The notes under the pieces are model-generated. The model had not been told where the DNA came from and searched no databases. It worked only from the letters and a program-made list of their open reading frames with translations. From Rheinheimera soli (GTDB lineage Bacteria > Pseudomonadota > Gammaproteobacteria > Enterobacterales > Alteromonadaceae), in assembly GCF_021290985.1 (NCBI RefSeq), contig NZ_JAJOYU010000005.1, forward strand, positions 1 through 64,000: a stretch of 64,000 bases of DNA, read 5' to 3'. The position numbers and the translations under genes are program-made. The first letter of the stretch is position 1. Each line of letters opens with the position of its first letter. Shown here one piece after another: positions 16,771 through 26,697 of the stretch.

Positions 16771-19599
16771 TTACATCCCCAACAACGGCTTCAAATAATG
16801 CCCTGTGTAGGATTTCTCATAAGCTGCGACTTGTTCTGGTGTACCTGCGATCAGGATTTCACCGCCGCCGCTACCGCCTTCAGGGCCCAAATCGACCACC
16901 CAGTCTGCGGTTTTGATCACGTCGAGGTTGTGTTCGATCACCACTATGGTATTACCAGCGTCGCGCAGTTTATGCAGTACGTTTAGCAGTTGCTGAATAT
17001 CAAAGAAGTGCAGGCCTGTGGTCGGCTCGTCAAGGATATACAGGGTTTTGCCTGTGTCGCGTTTACTGAGTTCACGTGCCAGTTTGACCCGCTGAGCTTC
17101 GCCGCCCGACAAAGTAGTCGCTGACTGGCCGAGGCGAATATAGGTTAAACCTACGTCCATCAGGGTGCGTAATTTGCGGGCTATGGCTGGGATGCTTTCG
17201 AAAAACTCGTGCGCGTCTTCCACTGTCATTTCCAGCACTTCGTGAATGTTTTTGCCTTTGTATTTCACTTCCAGCGTTTCGCGGTTGTAGCGTTTGCCTT
17301 TACAGACATCACATGGCACATACACGTCTGGCAGGAAGTGCATTTCAACCTTGATCATGCCATCGCCCTGACAGGCTTCACAGCGGCCGCCTTTGACATT
17401 AAAGCTGAATCGGCCAACCTGATAACCCCGTGAGCGGGATTCCTGAGTACCGGCGAATAAATCCCGTACTGCAGTGAAAATGCCAGTGTAGGTTGCTGGG
17501 TTAGAACGTGGCGTACGGCCTATAGGGCTTTGGTCGATGTCGACACATTTATCAAAATGTTCCATGCCCTGAATCGCTTTGTGCGCCGCTGGTTCGTCAC
17601 CTTCGCCTTTGTTCAGTACACGGTGTGCTACACGGAATAAAGTGTCGTTAATTAAGGTGGATTTACCCGAACCCGACACCCCTGTGATACAGGTCATCAC
17701 GCCAAAAGGAATTTCTAAATCGACGTTTTTCAGGTTATTGCCTGTGGCTCCTAACACCCTTAATTCTTTACCTTTTTTACCTTCATGGCGCTTGTCTGGC
17801 ACCGCAATTTTACGCACGCCGGATAAATACTGGCCTGTTAAAGACTCAGGGGTGTTTTTGATATCTTCCAGGCTACCTTGCGCCACAATATAGCCACCAT
17901 GCACACCGGCACCAGGGCCAATGTCGATAATATGGTCGGCGGCGCGCACTGCGTCTTCGTCGTGTTCAACTACTATGACGGTGTTACCTAAGTCGCGTAA
18001 ATGCGTCAGGGTGCCTAATAATCTGTCGTTATCGCGCTGGTGCAAACCAATAGAGGGTTCGTCCAGCACATACATAACCCCTACTAAACCTGCGCCAATC
18101 TGGCTGGCTAAACGAATACGCTGAGCTTCGCCACCTGATAAGGTTTCAGCGCTGCGGGACAGGTTCAGGTAATTCAGGCCGACGTTGACTAAAAACATCA
18201 GCCGGTCCTGAATTTCCTTCAGAATTTTTTCGGCGATCTGAGCTTTCTGGCCCATTAAGGTCAGTTGGCGGAAGAACTCTAAACAGTCACCTATCGACAG
18301 TTCCACCACTTCAGGCAAAGTGGTTTTGCCAATAAAGACATGGCGGGCTTCTTCACGTAAACGTGAGCCATTGCAGGCCGGGCAGCACTGTGAGGCTAAA
18401 TACTTGGCCAGTTCTTCCCGCACCGCATTGGACTCGGTTTCGTGATAACGCCGCTCCATATTTGGCAAAATGCCTTCAAACGGATGTTTACGTTTGATGA
18501 TATCACCACGGTCGTTCAGGTATTTAAACTCAATATCGGTTTTGCCTGTGCCGTTTAAAATCACCTGCTGATGCTGTTTGCTTAAACTGGCAAAAGGCAC
18601 TTCCAGCTCAAAACCATAATGGTCAGCTAAGGATTTCAGCATCTGGAAATAATAGAAGTTCCGTTTATCCCAGCCACGAATAGCGCCGCCTGATAAGCTC
18701 AGTTCGTCGCTGACAATGACCTTATTGGCATCAAAATACTGTTTTACGCCCAAGCCATCACAGCTCTGGCAAGCACCTGCCGGGTTGTTAAAGGAAAACA
18801 ACCGTGGTTCCAGCTCAGCCATGGAATAACCGCACGTAGGGCAGGCGAAGTTGGCGGAGAAAATCAGTTCTGGCGCTTTTTCATCGTCCATCGACGCTAC
18901 TTTGGCGATACCACCAGATAGCTCAAGCGCGGTTTCAAAACTTTCGGCTAAACGCTGTTTAATATCGTCGCGCACTTTAATGCGGTCGATCACCACTTCA
19001 ATAGTGTGTTTTTTGTGTAAATCCAGCTTTGGTGGATCAGACAAATCACAAATTTCGCCGTTAATACGGGCGCGGATATAACCCTGAGCGGCTAAGGTTT
19101 CCAAGGTTTTGACGTGTTCACCTTTACGCTCCTGTACCACAGGTGCTAATACCATCAGCTTGGTGCCTTCAGGAAAGGCCACCACTTTGTCAACCATTTC
19201 ACTGACCGTTTGCGCAGTTAACGGCAAATCGTGAGTAGGACAACGGGGTTCGCCAACACGGGCAAACAATAAACGCAGGTAGTCGTAAATTTCAGTGATA
19301 GTGCCCACAGTAGAGCGTGGGTTATGTGAGGTAGACTTTTGCTCAATAGAAATAGCCGGTGATAAACCTTCGATATGATCGACATCGGGTTTTTCCATCA
19401 GGCTTAAAAACTGCCGTGCGTAGGCTGACAAAGACTCAACATAACGGCGCTGACCTTCAGCGTACAGCGTATCAAAGGCCAAAGAGGATTTACCTGAACC
19501 GGATAAACCAGTGATCACCACCAGTTTGTCACGTGGAATTTCCAGTGAAATATTTTTCAGGTTGTGGGTGCGGGCACCCCGAATATCTATTTTATCCAT
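16771..19599 (-). CDS. uvrA: Excinuclease ABC subunit A
   Basis: UvrA recognises DNA damage and loads UvrB in nucleotide excision repair. The protein is full length at 942 residues. It shows Walker A motifs GLSGSGKSS (from about 31) and GVSGSGKST (about 640), ABC signatures [12 protein letters not shown] and [12 protein letters not shown], and zinc-finger cysteines in CPTCGY...CQSCDG and CEACQGDG...CDVCKGKR. A LexA-type box lies about 145 bases upstream, consistent with SOS control. It is divergent from a diguanylate cyclase gene, then an MFS gene and ssb; uvrA divergent from ssb is the classic gammaproteobacterial arrangement, here with two genes between. Confidence 0.98.
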   Translation of the reverse strand: MDKIDIRGARTHNLKNISLEIPRDKLVVITGLSGSGKSSLAFDTLYAEGQRRYVESLSAYARQFLSLMEKPDVDHIEGLSPAISIEQKSTSHNPRSTVGTITEIYDYLRLLFARVGEPRCPTHDLPLTAQTVSEMVDKVVAFPEGTKLMVLAPVVQERKGEHVKTLETLAAQGYIRARINGEICDLSDPPKLDLHKKHTIEVVIDRIKVRDDIKQRLAESFETALELSGGIAKVASMDDEKAPELIFSANFACPTCGYSMAELEPRLFSFNNPAGACQSCDGLGVKQYFDANKVIVSDELSLSGGAIRGWDKRNFYYFQMLKSLADHYGFELEVPFASLSKQHQQVILNGTGKTDIEFKYLNDRGDIIKRKHPFEGILPNMERRYHETESNAVREELAKYLASQCCPACNGSRLREEARHVFIGKTTLPEVVELSIGDCLEFFRQLTLMGQKAQIAEKILKEIQDRLMFLVNVGLNYLNLSRSAETLSGGEAQRIRLASQIGAGLVGVMYVLDEPSIGLHQRDNDRLLGTLTHLRDLGNTVIVVEHDEDAVRAADHIIDIGPGAGVHGGYIVAQGSLEDIKNTPESLTGQYLSGVRKIAVPDKRHEGKKGKELRVLGATGNNLKNVDLEIPFGVMTCITGVSGSGKSTLINDTLFRVAHRVLNKGEGDEPAAHKAIQGMEHFDKCVDIDQSPIGRTPRSNPATYTGIFTAVRDLFAGTQESRSRGYQVGRFSFNVKGGRCEACQGDGMIKVEMHFLPDVYVPCDVCKGKRYNRETLEVKYKGKNIHEVLEMTVEDAHEFFESIPAIARKLRTLMDVGLTYIRLGQSATTLSGGEAQRVKLARELSKRDTGKTLYILDEPTTGLHFFDIQQLLNVLHKLRDAGNTIVVIEHNLDVIKTADWVVDLGPEGGSGGGEILIAGTPEQVAAYEKSYTGHYLKPLLGM

Positions 19600-19744
19600 A
19601 CGGCTGGGTCTCTTGCCTGTTGAGGTCGGCTTGGGAAAAACGAATTATCTCAGAAACTGCGGCTGGGCAACCACTTTGTCTTAGTCACAGGCTTTATGCG
19701 AGAAAGTAAAAATTGGATCAGCCGGGCAATAATTCAATTGGCGA

Positions 19745-19764
19745 TACTGTATATAAATACATGC
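19745..19764 (-). promoter_or_regulatory. Putative LexA (SOS) box upstream of uvrA
   Basis: TACTGTATATAAATACATGC matches the 20-base enterobacterial consensus TACTGTATATATATACAGTA at 16 positions, including the CTGT half; the other half is ACAT instead of ACAG. It lies in the divergent region between uvrA and the diguanylate cyclase gene. Confidence 0.75.
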
Positions 19765-19894
19765 TTTATAGCAAGCCAGCCGCTTAGAAAAACAGCAAAG
19801 AAGCAGGTCTCCCTGTCTCTGTTTATGGACAAGATTTGCAGATTGAATGACTTAAAGCTAAGTTGAAAGTGTCCACTTGTGGTTAAGACGTATT

Positions 19895-21022
19895 ATGACC
19901 TCAGAACAACTCTACTGCTTTGCAATGATCCAGGTGTTGCTGGTGTTTTTACTGGCCAGTTTTCGCTTGCGTGCAACCGATCAAAACAGCAAAGCTTTAC
20001 CTCTGTTGCAAGCTGCCATAGCTGCTGAACTTTTAAGCTGGTTATTCTACTTTTGGCCTGCATATGGCCTGAGTTTAGTGCTGTCTTTAAGCTTTTCGGC
20101 ATTGAATATGAGTTTGCTGACCGCTTTTTGTTTTAAACGAGCAGGCAGAGCAGTGCCCTGGCTGTGGATAGTGCCTGTAGGTTTGGCTCTGGCTTTTTCT
20201 TATAGTTATTTTTCGTACCATCAACAGCAAAATGTCAGCTTACATCTGATGACTTTGTTTGCATTTTTGTTGATAGGCCCCTGCTTCTGGTGTTTCCGCT
20301 ATTTAAAACCCAACCCTACTTTGTCTGATTTGATGATGGCTGCAGTTTTTGTTGCCTGGCTGCTAATTTGCCTGCTTCGCTCTTTTATGCTGCTGGTCGC
20401 TCCAGAGTGGTTATTGTCTGGTTTGTTGATTTCTCAGTCTTTTTGGCCAGCTGTTTCTGCGGGCTACTGCATCTTTGCTTTGACAGGTTATATGGAAGAA
20501 ACCCAGCAAAAATTCAAAAATGAAGCCCTGCACGACCCATTAACAGGCTTACTGAACCGTCGTGGGTTAGTCAACGCTATTCAGGGTTGCTTAGCTTATT
20601 TACAACGTCAGCAGCACAGTGCCGCACTTTTTATGATTGATTTGGACCACTTTAAACAAATCAACGACAAAATTGGCCATGAGGGCGGGGATGAAGTGTT
20701 GATTGCTGTGGCTGCAGTGCTGCAAAAAGAATTACGCCAAAGTGATGTGCTGGCGCGTTATGGCGGCGAGGAGTTTATTGTGTTTTTACCTCAAACCGAC
20801 AGTGATTCAGCGCAATTGGCAGCTGAACGTTTATTGCTGGCGGTGCGTCACCTTCAATTGCCTCAACTCGGTAGCCAAAATAGCCTGAGTATCAGTGTGG
20901 GGATCACGGTATTTAACGCCGACTTTGATTTTGATTGCCAGCTGCGCCGCGCTGATCATGCTTTATATCAGGCCAAAGCAAGGGGCCGTGATCGTATCGA
21001 ATTTGCGACAGACACTCTTTAG
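19895..21022 (+). CDS. Membrane diguanylate cyclase (GGDEF)
   Basis: The enzyme makes cyclic di-GMP from two GTP molecules. The protein has 375 residues: about six membrane segments in the first 200 residues, then a GGDEF domain. The active-site loop is GGEEF (in ARYGGEEFIVF), which is catalytically competent, and the RQSD five residues before it is a product-inhibition I-site (RxxD). DHFKQINDKIGHEGGDEVL is the metal- and nucleotide-binding region. The ATG at 19895 is chosen over GTG at 19877. It interrupts the uvrA-MFS-ssb neighbourhood, with no other cyclic di-GMP gene nearby. Confidence 0.93.
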   Translation: MTSEQLYCFAMIQVLLVFLLASFRLRATDQNSKALPLLQAAIAAELLSWLFYFWPAYGLSLVLSLSFSALNMSLLTAFCFKRAGRAVPWLWIVPVGLALAFSYSYFSYHQQQNVSLHLMTLFAFLLIGPCFWCFRYLKPNPTLSDLMMAAVFVAWLLICLLRSFMLLVAPEWLLSGLLISQSFWPAVSAGYCIFALTGYMEETQQKFKNEALHDPLTGLLNRRGLVNAIQGCLAYLQRQQHSAALFMIDLDHFKQINDKIGHEGGDEVLIAVAAVLQKELRQSDVLARYGGEEFIVFLPQTDSDSAQLAAERLLLAVRHLQLPQLGSQNSLSISVGITVFNADFDFDCQLRRADHALYQAKARGRDRIEFATDTL

Positions 21023-21092
21023 TTCGGTGATGGCAGACGATGGTAGCTGTGCTACAATCGCCGCCCGCTTTAACCCGGAGATAGAGTCGCAG

Positions 21093-22460
21093 ATGTCCCA
21101 TCTGAATCCACTGGAAAAACGTGCCGCCTGGTCTCTGGCACTGGTCTTTGCTTTCCGGATGCTTGGTTTATTTATGCTGATCCCTGTTTTTGCCATTTTT
21201 GGCAAAGACCTGATTGGCTTTTCGCCTTTGTGGATAGGCCTGGCTATAGGTGCTTATGGTTTAACTCAGGCGTTGTTGCAAATTCCTATGGGTTGGCTGT
21301 CCGATAAATGGGGCAGAAAACCAGTGATGCTGCTGGGGCTTAGTTTTTTCGTGCTGGGTTCTGTGGTGGCTGCTTTAGCCGATTCTGTTTATATGGTGAC
21401 TTTTGGCCGGGTGCTGCAGGGCATGGGCGCAATTTCCGGTGCTGTGATGGCGCTGGCTTCCGACCTGACCCGTGAAGAACAAAGACCCAAAGTGATGGCC
21501 GTCATTGGCATGACCATAGGTTTATCATTCACCGTTGCTATGGTGGCTGGTCCTGCGATAGCTGCGGCCAGCGGTTTAAGCGGTATCTTCTGGTGTACTG
21601 CGTTAATGGCTATTACCGGCCTGTTGTTGGTATGGAAAGTAGTGCCTGTCGCTGTCAGCAAAGCGCCTGCCTCTGAAACGCTGGCTACCAAAGGCCAAAT
21701 CGCAGCGCTATTTCGTCATCCCGAATTATTAAGACTGAACTTTGGTGTGCTGGTGCTGCACTTACTACTGACGGCTATTTTTGTGGTATTACCCACTTTG
21801 TTGCTGCAGCAGGATTTTGTATCAGAACAACACTGGCAACTCTATCTGCCTGTTTTAGTTGGTGCTTTTATTTTGATGGTGCCACTGATGATTCTCGCCA
21901 GCCGCAAGCAACAGGAAAAAGGTTATTTATTACTGGCAATAAGCCTGCTTATTGTTGGTTTTGTGTTAATTTTAATCAATCAGCAGTTGTGGTCGATCGC
22001 CCTGGCGCTGTTGTTGTTTTTTGTTGGCTTTAACTATTTAGAAGCCAGCATGCCCGCTTTGTTGTCGCGTATTGCCCCTGCTGGATTAAAAGGAACTGCT
22101 ATGGGTACTTATGCCAGTGCGCAGTTTTTTGGTGCCTTCGCTGGCGGTATTTTAGGCGGTGCTGTGGCGAGTTTCAGCAGCGGTGAATCGTTGTTTGCTG
22201 TCGCTGCCCTGATTGGTTTACTATGGTTGGCTTATGCCAGCAGCATGACAGTGCCAGCGCGATCGCAACGACTGTCATTGCCTGTCAAAGTGGCCGATGA
22301 AGCCGCCGCAGCCCAATTGGCGCAGCGCCTGACCCAACTCCAGGGTGTGTTGGAGGTCACGGTGGTGGTTGCGGAACAACGTTTGTATTTAAAAGTCGGC
22401 CAGCAACATTTTGATTTGGCAGAGGCACAGTCTTTGGTTGAGAGCAGCCAAAAAAGTTAA
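21093..22460 (+). CDS. YajR-like MFS transporter
   Basis: The protein has 455 residues and twelve expected membrane helices. The MFS motif A is [11 protein letters not shown]. After the last helix a soluble tail of about 65 residues ([17 protein letters not shown] ... [18 protein letters not shown]) has the predicted fold of the YAM domain found in YajR. The start [15 protein letters not shown] at 21093 has GGAG a little far upstream; an open frame extends back into the preceding gene but those residues are not family-like. Its stop is 11 bases before ssb, which suggests one transcript. Substrate unknown; drug or metabolite export is usual. Confidence 0.9.
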   Translation: MSHLNPLEKRAAWSLALVFAFRMLGLFMLIPVFAIFGKDLIGFSPLWIGLAIGAYGLTQALLQIPMGWLSDKWGRKPVMLLGLSFFVLGSVVAALADSVYMVTFGRVLQGMGAISGAVMALASDLTREEQRPKVMAVIGMTIGLSFTVAMVAGPAIAAASGLSGIFWCTALMAITGLLLVWKVVPVAVSKAPASETLATKGQIAALFRHPELLRLNFGVLVLHLLLTAIFVVLPTLLLQQDFVSEQHWQLYLPVLVGAFILMVPLMILASRKQQEKGYLLLAISLLIVGFVLILINQQLWSIALALLLFFVGFNYLEASMPALLSRIAPAGLKGTAMGTYASAQFFGAFAGGILGGAVASFSSGESLFAVAALIGLLWLAYASSMTVPARSQRLSLPVKVADEAAAAQLAQRLTQLQGVLEVTVVVAEQRLYLKVGQQHFDLAEAQSLVESSQKS

Positions 22461-22471
22461 GGAGAAGTCGC

Positions 22472-23122
22472 ATGGCTCGTGGAATTAATAAAGTAATTTT
22501 GATTGGTAACTTAGGCACAGATCCTGAAGTTCGTTATATGCCTACAGGCGGCGCAGTGGCTAACCTGACTATTGCGACCAGCGAAAGCTGGACGGACAAA
22601 ACCACCAATGAAAAGAAAGAAAATACTGAATGGCACCGTGTAGTGATTTATCAGCGTTTGGCTGAAATTGCCGGTGAATACCTGCGTAAAGGTAGCAAGG
22701 TTTATATCGAAGGTCGTTTACGTACCCGTAAGTGGCAGGATCAGCAAGGTGTTGAACGTTATACCACTGAAATCATTGCCAACGAACTGCAAATGTTAGA
22801 TGGCCGTGGTGAAGGTCAAGGCGCTGGTCAGGCTCCTGCTATGGGCGGCGCTCCTATGGGAAATCAGGGTGGTTATCAACAACCTGCTGCTGCACCACAA
22901 CAACGTATGCCACAAGCGGCTCCAGCTCAGGGCGGTTACGCTCCTCAAGCTCCAGCTGCTGCAGCACCGGCACAAGGTGGTTACCAGCAACGTCCAGCTC
23001 AGGGCGGCTTCCAGCCTCAGGGCAATTTTAACCAACCACAAGGCGGTTTTAATCAGGCAGCACCACAACAACGTGGCCCAATGGAACCACCAATAGACTT
23101 CGACGACGATATTCCGTTCTGA
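22472..23122 (+). CDS. ssb: Single-stranded DNA-binding protein
   Basis: SSB coats single-stranded DNA in replication and repair. The protein has 216 residues: an OB-fold domain at about 1-110 ([26 protein letters not shown]-like [20 protein letters not shown]), a long Gln/Gly/Pro/Ala-rich linker, and the acidic tail DFDDDIPF that recruits repair and replication partners. AAGGAG is well spaced from the ATG. Repeated GGY/GGF motifs in the linker are a normal feature of long SSB linkers. A strong terminator follows. Confidence 0.98.
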   Translation: MARGINKVILIGNLGTDPEVRYMPTGGAVANLTIATSESWTDKTTNEKKENTEWHRVVIYQRLAEIAGEYLRKGSKVYIEGRLRTRKWQDQQGVERYTTEIIANELQMLDGRGEGQGAGQAPAMGGAPMGNQGGYQQPAAAPQQRMPQAAPAQGGYAPQAPAAAAPAQGGYQQRPAQGGFQPQGNFNQPQGGFNQAAPQQRGPMEPPIDFDDDIPF

Positions 23123-23151
23123 TGAGTATGGTTTGTTCGCGATAAATTTAA

Positions 23152-23175
23152 GCCTCTGAAATCAGAGGCTTTTTT
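23152..23175 (+). terminator. Rho-independent terminator of ssb
   Basis: GCCTCTGA (23152-23159) and TCAGAGGC (23162-23169) form a perfect 8-base stem with a tight loop, followed by six Ts. It lies 30 bases past the ssb stop. Confidence 0.93.
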
Positions 23176-23199
23176 ATGCCTGTTTCTCTGTGAATAACC

Positions 23200-23796
23200 T
23201 TAACTATTGCTTCTTTTCCTGAACTGCGCAGCTTTATGCCTGTTGCCACATAAAGCCATGCTGCACCAACGGCGTTTGTGGGCTTTGGTTCTATCGTAAA
23301 ACCACAAAATGCAGTCTGGGTGTTCGCATTGTTTGACCAGCGCGAAGTTGCCTTCAACCAGGAGTTGAGCAACAGCCTCTGCGACAGGGCCTAATAAAGA
23401 TCCAATGATTTCACTGCGTGAAACACGGTTTAATACAAGTTGGCCGTTATGATCCCTTTCCAGAGTGGGGACGGTAAGAAAAGAGTGCAAATACTGATTT
23501 AACTTATCGATCTCCGGTGATTTTTCCTCTCTAAACTCAGAGATTAACTGCCGCGCCAGCGTTCGTAATGCTTTGGCCTGAGTGAGTAGCTCACCAGGAG
23601 CAAGAGTCTTGCCCTCTGCTGTTGGCGTTATATCGTAGCGGGCCAGCCATTGCAGTACATCATCATCACTGTTCCAGAATTCAACAGCTTTGCCATCGTC
23701 TCGTGCTTCTGTATTCAGTAAGTCCATTGCTAAATGATCGCCCAGCATTGGAGCGCCGCTTGGGGTTTCTTCGTGCAGAATTGCTGAAATTGCCAT
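23200..23796 (-). CDS. CGNR zinc-finger transcriptional regulator
   Basis: The protein has 198 residues. The C-terminal zinc finger CEHPDCILWFYDRTKAHKR ... CSMALCGNRHKAAQF is the CGNR domain, and the N-terminal helical part is the ABATE (stress-induced) domain. These proteins are predicted ligand-responsive regulators. It is divergent from a secreted alpha/beta hydrolase gene, and paired GTAACC/GGTTAC repeats lie at both promoters in between, so it probably controls that gene and itself. The ligand is unknown. Confidence 0.9.
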   Translation of the reverse strand: MAISAILHEETPSGAPMLGDHLAMDLLNTEARDDGKAVEFWNSDDDVLQWLARYDITPTAEGKTLAPGELLTQAKALRTLARQLISEFREEKSPEIDKLNQYLHSFLTVPTLERDHNGQLVLNRVSRSEIIGSLLGPVAEAVAQLLVEGNFALVKQCEHPDCILWFYDRTKAHKRRWCSMALCGNRHKAAQFRKRSNS

Positions 23797-23886
23797 AAGT
23801 AACCTTTAAAAATTAATTTGACAGGTTACTTTTGTTCGGCCAAACTTGCCTCAAGTAACCACTTAAATTTAATTATATGGGTTACT
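23797..23886. promoter_or_regulatory. Two inverted-repeat operators between CGNR regulator and hydrolase
   Basis: Repeat 1 is AAGTAACCT (23797-23805) and AGGTTACTT (23823-23831), a perfect 9-base inverted repeat with a 17-base spacer, directly before the regulator start codon. Repeat 2 is AGTAACC (23854-23860) and GGTTACT (23880-23886) with a 19-base spacer, before the hydrolase gene. The shared half-site and its place in a divergent promoter region suggest binding sites for the CGNR protein. Confidence 0.7.
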
Positions 23887-23922
23887 AAGTGATATTGCCA
23901 ACCTTAACTTCACGGAGTAACT

Positions 23923-24858
23923 ATGAATACGAAAAAAATACTGCTCGCAGCTACAGCCTTAGCTGCTTCTCTTTCTGCCACAGCTGCAGAAGATAAAACA
24001 TTGGTGCGCTATCAAAGCCTGGATGTGCAGGGCGTGAATGTGTTTTACCGCGAGGCGGGTTCACCACAAGCTCCTACTGTGCTGCTGTTACATGGCTTTG
24101 GTGCTTCGTCTTATATGTTCAGAGATTTGATGCCAAAACTGGCCCAGAAGTACCATGTGATAGCACCTGACTTGCCAGGTTTTGGTCAAACCACAGTGAA
24201 GCCTGGCGTTAAATTTAATTACAGCTTCGACAATCTGACCGCTGTTATTGATGCGTTCACTGTGGCTAAAAATCTTGAACACTACGCTATGTATGTGTTT
24301 GATTATGGCGCTCCGGTCGGCTGGCGTCTGGCGGTGAAAAATCCAGAAAAGATCACGGCCATTGTGACTCAAAATGGTAATGGCTACGAAGAAGGACTGA
24401 GTGAAGGTTGGGCAGATATGCGCAAAGCCTGGGCTAACCCAACAGCGGAAAACCGCGAAGCATTACGCAAGTTCAATACCCCAGACATGCTGAAGTGGCA
24501 ATACACTGAAGGGGTAGAAGATACCTCAGTGATTGCGCCAGAACCTTATCAGTTAGCTCATGCGGCAATAGAGCGCATTGGTGTTGATGCGCAAATGGAT
24601 TTGCTGCTGGATTACGGCAGCAATGTGAAGCAGTACAAAGCGTTGCATCAGTTCTTCCGTAGCAAGCAACCACCAGTATTAGCCATCTGGGGTGACAAAG
24701 ACCCGTTCTTTCTTCCGGCAGGGGCCAAAGCATTTCAGCGTGATAATCCAAAAGCTGAAGTACAGTTTTTGAATACGGGGCATTTTGCGATTGAAACGCA
24801 CGGCAATGAAATAGCAGCAGCTATGCTGGAGTTTTTGGAGCGTAGCATTAAGCCTTGA
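23923..24858 (+). CDS. Secreted alpha/beta hydrolase with Asp nucleophile (haloalkane dehalogenase/epoxide hydrolase type)
   Basis: The protein has 311 residues with a signal peptide (about 1-22, ending ATAA). The oxyanion motif HGFG is at 57-60. The nucleophile elbow reads VFDYGAPVG, so the nucleophile is Asp127 instead of Ser, as in haloalkane dehalogenases and epoxide hydrolases. The acid is probably in IWGDKDPFF, and the catalytic His is in TGHFAIETHG. Those reactions are therefore likelier than ester hydrolysis; the substrate is unknown. ACGGAG precedes the ATG. It is divergent from, and probably regulated by, the CGNR protein. Export of such an enzyme is uncommon. Confidence 0.87.
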   Translation: MNTKKILLAATALAASLSATAAEDKTLVRYQSLDVQGVNVFYREAGSPQAPTVLLLHGFGASSYMFRDLMPKLAQKYHVIAPDLPGFGQTTVKPGVKFNYSFDNLTAVIDAFTVAKNLEHYAMYVFDYGAPVGWRLAVKNPEKITAIVTQNGNGYEEGLSEGWADMRKAWANPTAENREALRKFNTPDMLKWQYTEGVEDTSVIAPEPYQLAHAAIERIGVDAQMDLLLDYGSNVKQYKALHQFFRSKQPPVLAIWGDKDPFFLPAGAKAFQRDNPKAEVQFLNTGHFAIETHGNEIAAAMLEFLERSIKP

Positions 24859-24920
24859 ATCTGAAAGCTTTTAACCATAGCAGCGGCGGGCATAAAACCC
24901 GCCGCAGTGGCTTAAATGAA

Positions 24921-26609
24921 CTATCTGGGCTGAGAAAACGCGGCCAGCATATACACCAGCGGCGCATTCCAGTTGATGGTGACTTCGTTGCTGGCATAGC
25001 TGCACCAATCATCGACATAAGATTTGGCTGCTAATGTGCTGCTGTACTGGCACTTATCTTGTTGTCCTGGCTGTGCGCCACCTGCTAACCAACCCGGCAC
25101 TGGTGCTTTTATACCGTCAGCTTCAGAAGGGCGGTGATGGATATGCTGTGGGCTTTTTACGCCAAAACCTGTGACATAAGATAAATCGAGTGGGTTACGG
25201 CCAAGCACATAATCCAGCAAACCTTGCATTGCCTCGACGTAGCTGGCTTTTGCAGTGATCTGGTTGGCTTTATACAGCAGTATGGCTTTATTCATCGCCA
25301 CCGCATTACTGCCCCAGACAAAATCTTCCGGCACCATAGCTACTTTATAAGCTGAAGCCTGATGCTGAGCTGCAAATTGATCGGCCACAGCTGTAATAGC
25401 GCTGAACACCAACTGGCGCTGTTCTGGCTTCAGATTATTTGCTTCTTTTGCCAAAGAGAAGTAACCCAAAGCCGCGACCGAAGCCCATGAAGCGGTTTGT
25501 ACTGGCTGAGCCAGCTGGAAAAACTGGTGCAGATAAGGCTCTTCACCTGTCAGTAGATAAAGCTCTGCCGCCGCCCAGGCAAATTCATCTGCCAGATTTT
25601 TATCGCCATAAGCGCCTGTGCTGACATCTGCAGGTTGTTGATAGGGAATATCCGGATTCTTGCTGGCCCATTGCCATGCCTGAATAGCCTGTTGTCTGAA
25701 CAAAACAGCTTTGCCTGGTTGCTCTTTATCAAATTCGCTTAGCACTCTGCTGGCTTTGGCCATTACAGCAGCAAAGTTTAAAGTGGCTGCCGTAGTTTTT
25801 TGCACCAGATAACGTTGTGCTACCGCTTGATGCGGCATAACAGCGCCTTCAAAATTCAGTGTCGTCAGTTTATGGTAAACGCCGCCGTCAGCAGGGTCTT
25901 GCATGCTGCTCATCCAGTCCAGATTCCACAATACTTCATCCAGCAAATCCGGCATGCTGTTGCCAGATTCAGGGATAGTCCATTGTCGCTGGCGGTAAAA
26001 ATCTGTGAAGTCTGTCCAGGCGTCTAACAAGGTAAAAGTACTGATGCCAGAATTCACTATGTATTTATTGTAATCACCAGCGTCATACCAGCCTTTGGGA
26101 GATTGAACTACAGTGCCTGCTGGTCTGCTGGCGGAGGCTGCTGAGGCATGTATTTTAACTTTGTCATCCGGGTGCCCGGCAGGTCTGGCCCAGACACCAG
26201 CATAAGCCTTGTCAAGTTGCTGCGAAGCCCTGTTGAAGTAATAAGCTTTCATTGCCGCGTCATGCAATTGGGCATAAGGTTGGGCTGCAATTTGTAGTTC
26301 AACTGGTGCATAACCTACGACTTCCAGCCGGTAACGGCCATGGGTTTGTACTTTTGTGAAATCGGCAATACTGACGCTTTCGCCTGCCGGAGCCCAAAGC
26401 TGAGCTTCCGAACTTTGGCCCTTAAAGACAATCTGGCCTGATGGTAAGGCGACCAGTTGAAAGGCTTGTTGGCTTTTCCCTGGGATCACCGCCAGTTTTT
26501 GCCCCTGATGCTGGTAACCGCTTTGGTTGAATTTCAGTAGAGGTGCTGGTGCTGCGGCGTAAGAGCTGGCAGCAGAAACAAAACAAAGTACAGAAAAAGC
26601 CAGGCGCAT
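24921..26609 (-). CDS. GH9 glycoside hydrolase, secreted
   Basis: GH9 enzymes cleave beta-1,4-glucans or release glucose from cello-oligosaccharides. The protein has 562 residues: signal peptide (about 1-19), an Ig-like N-terminal domain with FNQSGYQ (about 24-110), then the (alpha/alpha)6 catalytic domain. GWYDAGDYNKY (173-183) holds the catalytic Asp pair, HHRPSEADG is the His region and SNEVTINWNAPL the proton-donor Glu near 542. Start at 26609 is supported by AAGGA; the longer frame to 26648 is not. It follows tkt by about 90 bases on the same strand and may be read from the same transcript. Mixed-linkage glucan or xyloglucan backbones are possible substrates. Confidence 0.9.
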   Translation of the reverse strand: MRLAFSVLCFVSAASSYAAAPAPLLKFNQSGYQHQGQKLAVIPGKSQQAFQLVALPSGQIVFKGQSSEAQLWAPAGESVSIADFTKVQTHGRYRLEVVGYAPVELQIAAQPYAQLHDAAMKAYYFNRASQQLDKAYAGVWARPAGHPDDKVKIHASAASASRPAGTVVQSPKGWYDAGDYNKYIVNSGISTFTLLDAWTDFTDFYRQRQWTIPESGNSMPDLLDEVLWNLDWMSSMQDPADGGVYHKLTTLNFEGAVMPHQAVAQRYLVQKTTAATLNFAAVMAKASRVLSEFDKEQPGKAVLFRQQAIQAWQWASKNPDIPYQQPADVSTGAYGDKNLADEFAWAAAELYLLTGEEPYLHQFFQLAQPVQTASWASVAALGYFSLAKEANNLKPEQRQLVFSAITAVADQFAAQHQASAYKVAMVPEDFVWGSNAVAMNKAILLYKANQITAKASYVEAMQGLLDYVLGRNPLDLSYVTGFGVKSPQHIHHRPSEADGIKAPVPGWLAGGAQPGQQDKCQYSSTLAAKSYVDDWCSYASNEVTINWNAPLVYMLAAFSQPR

Positions 26610-26697
26610 AACAAAATCCTTGTTCAGGGAGCTAGAGTCAGACTTCAACCCTATTAGGTTGATAAGGTTGAAGCCGTTGTTTGCTGATTTCCGGACG

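Noticed and set aside
20895-21092. 66-codon N-terminal extension of the YajR-like transporter
   Set aside because: It overlaps the diguanylate cyclase gene, has no ribosome site and is not membrane-family-like; the start at 21093 is better.
22796-23096. Overlapping open frames on both strands inside ssb
   Set aside because: They are shadows of the Gln/Gly/Pro-rich linker codons of ssb; the repeats give long open frames by composition only.
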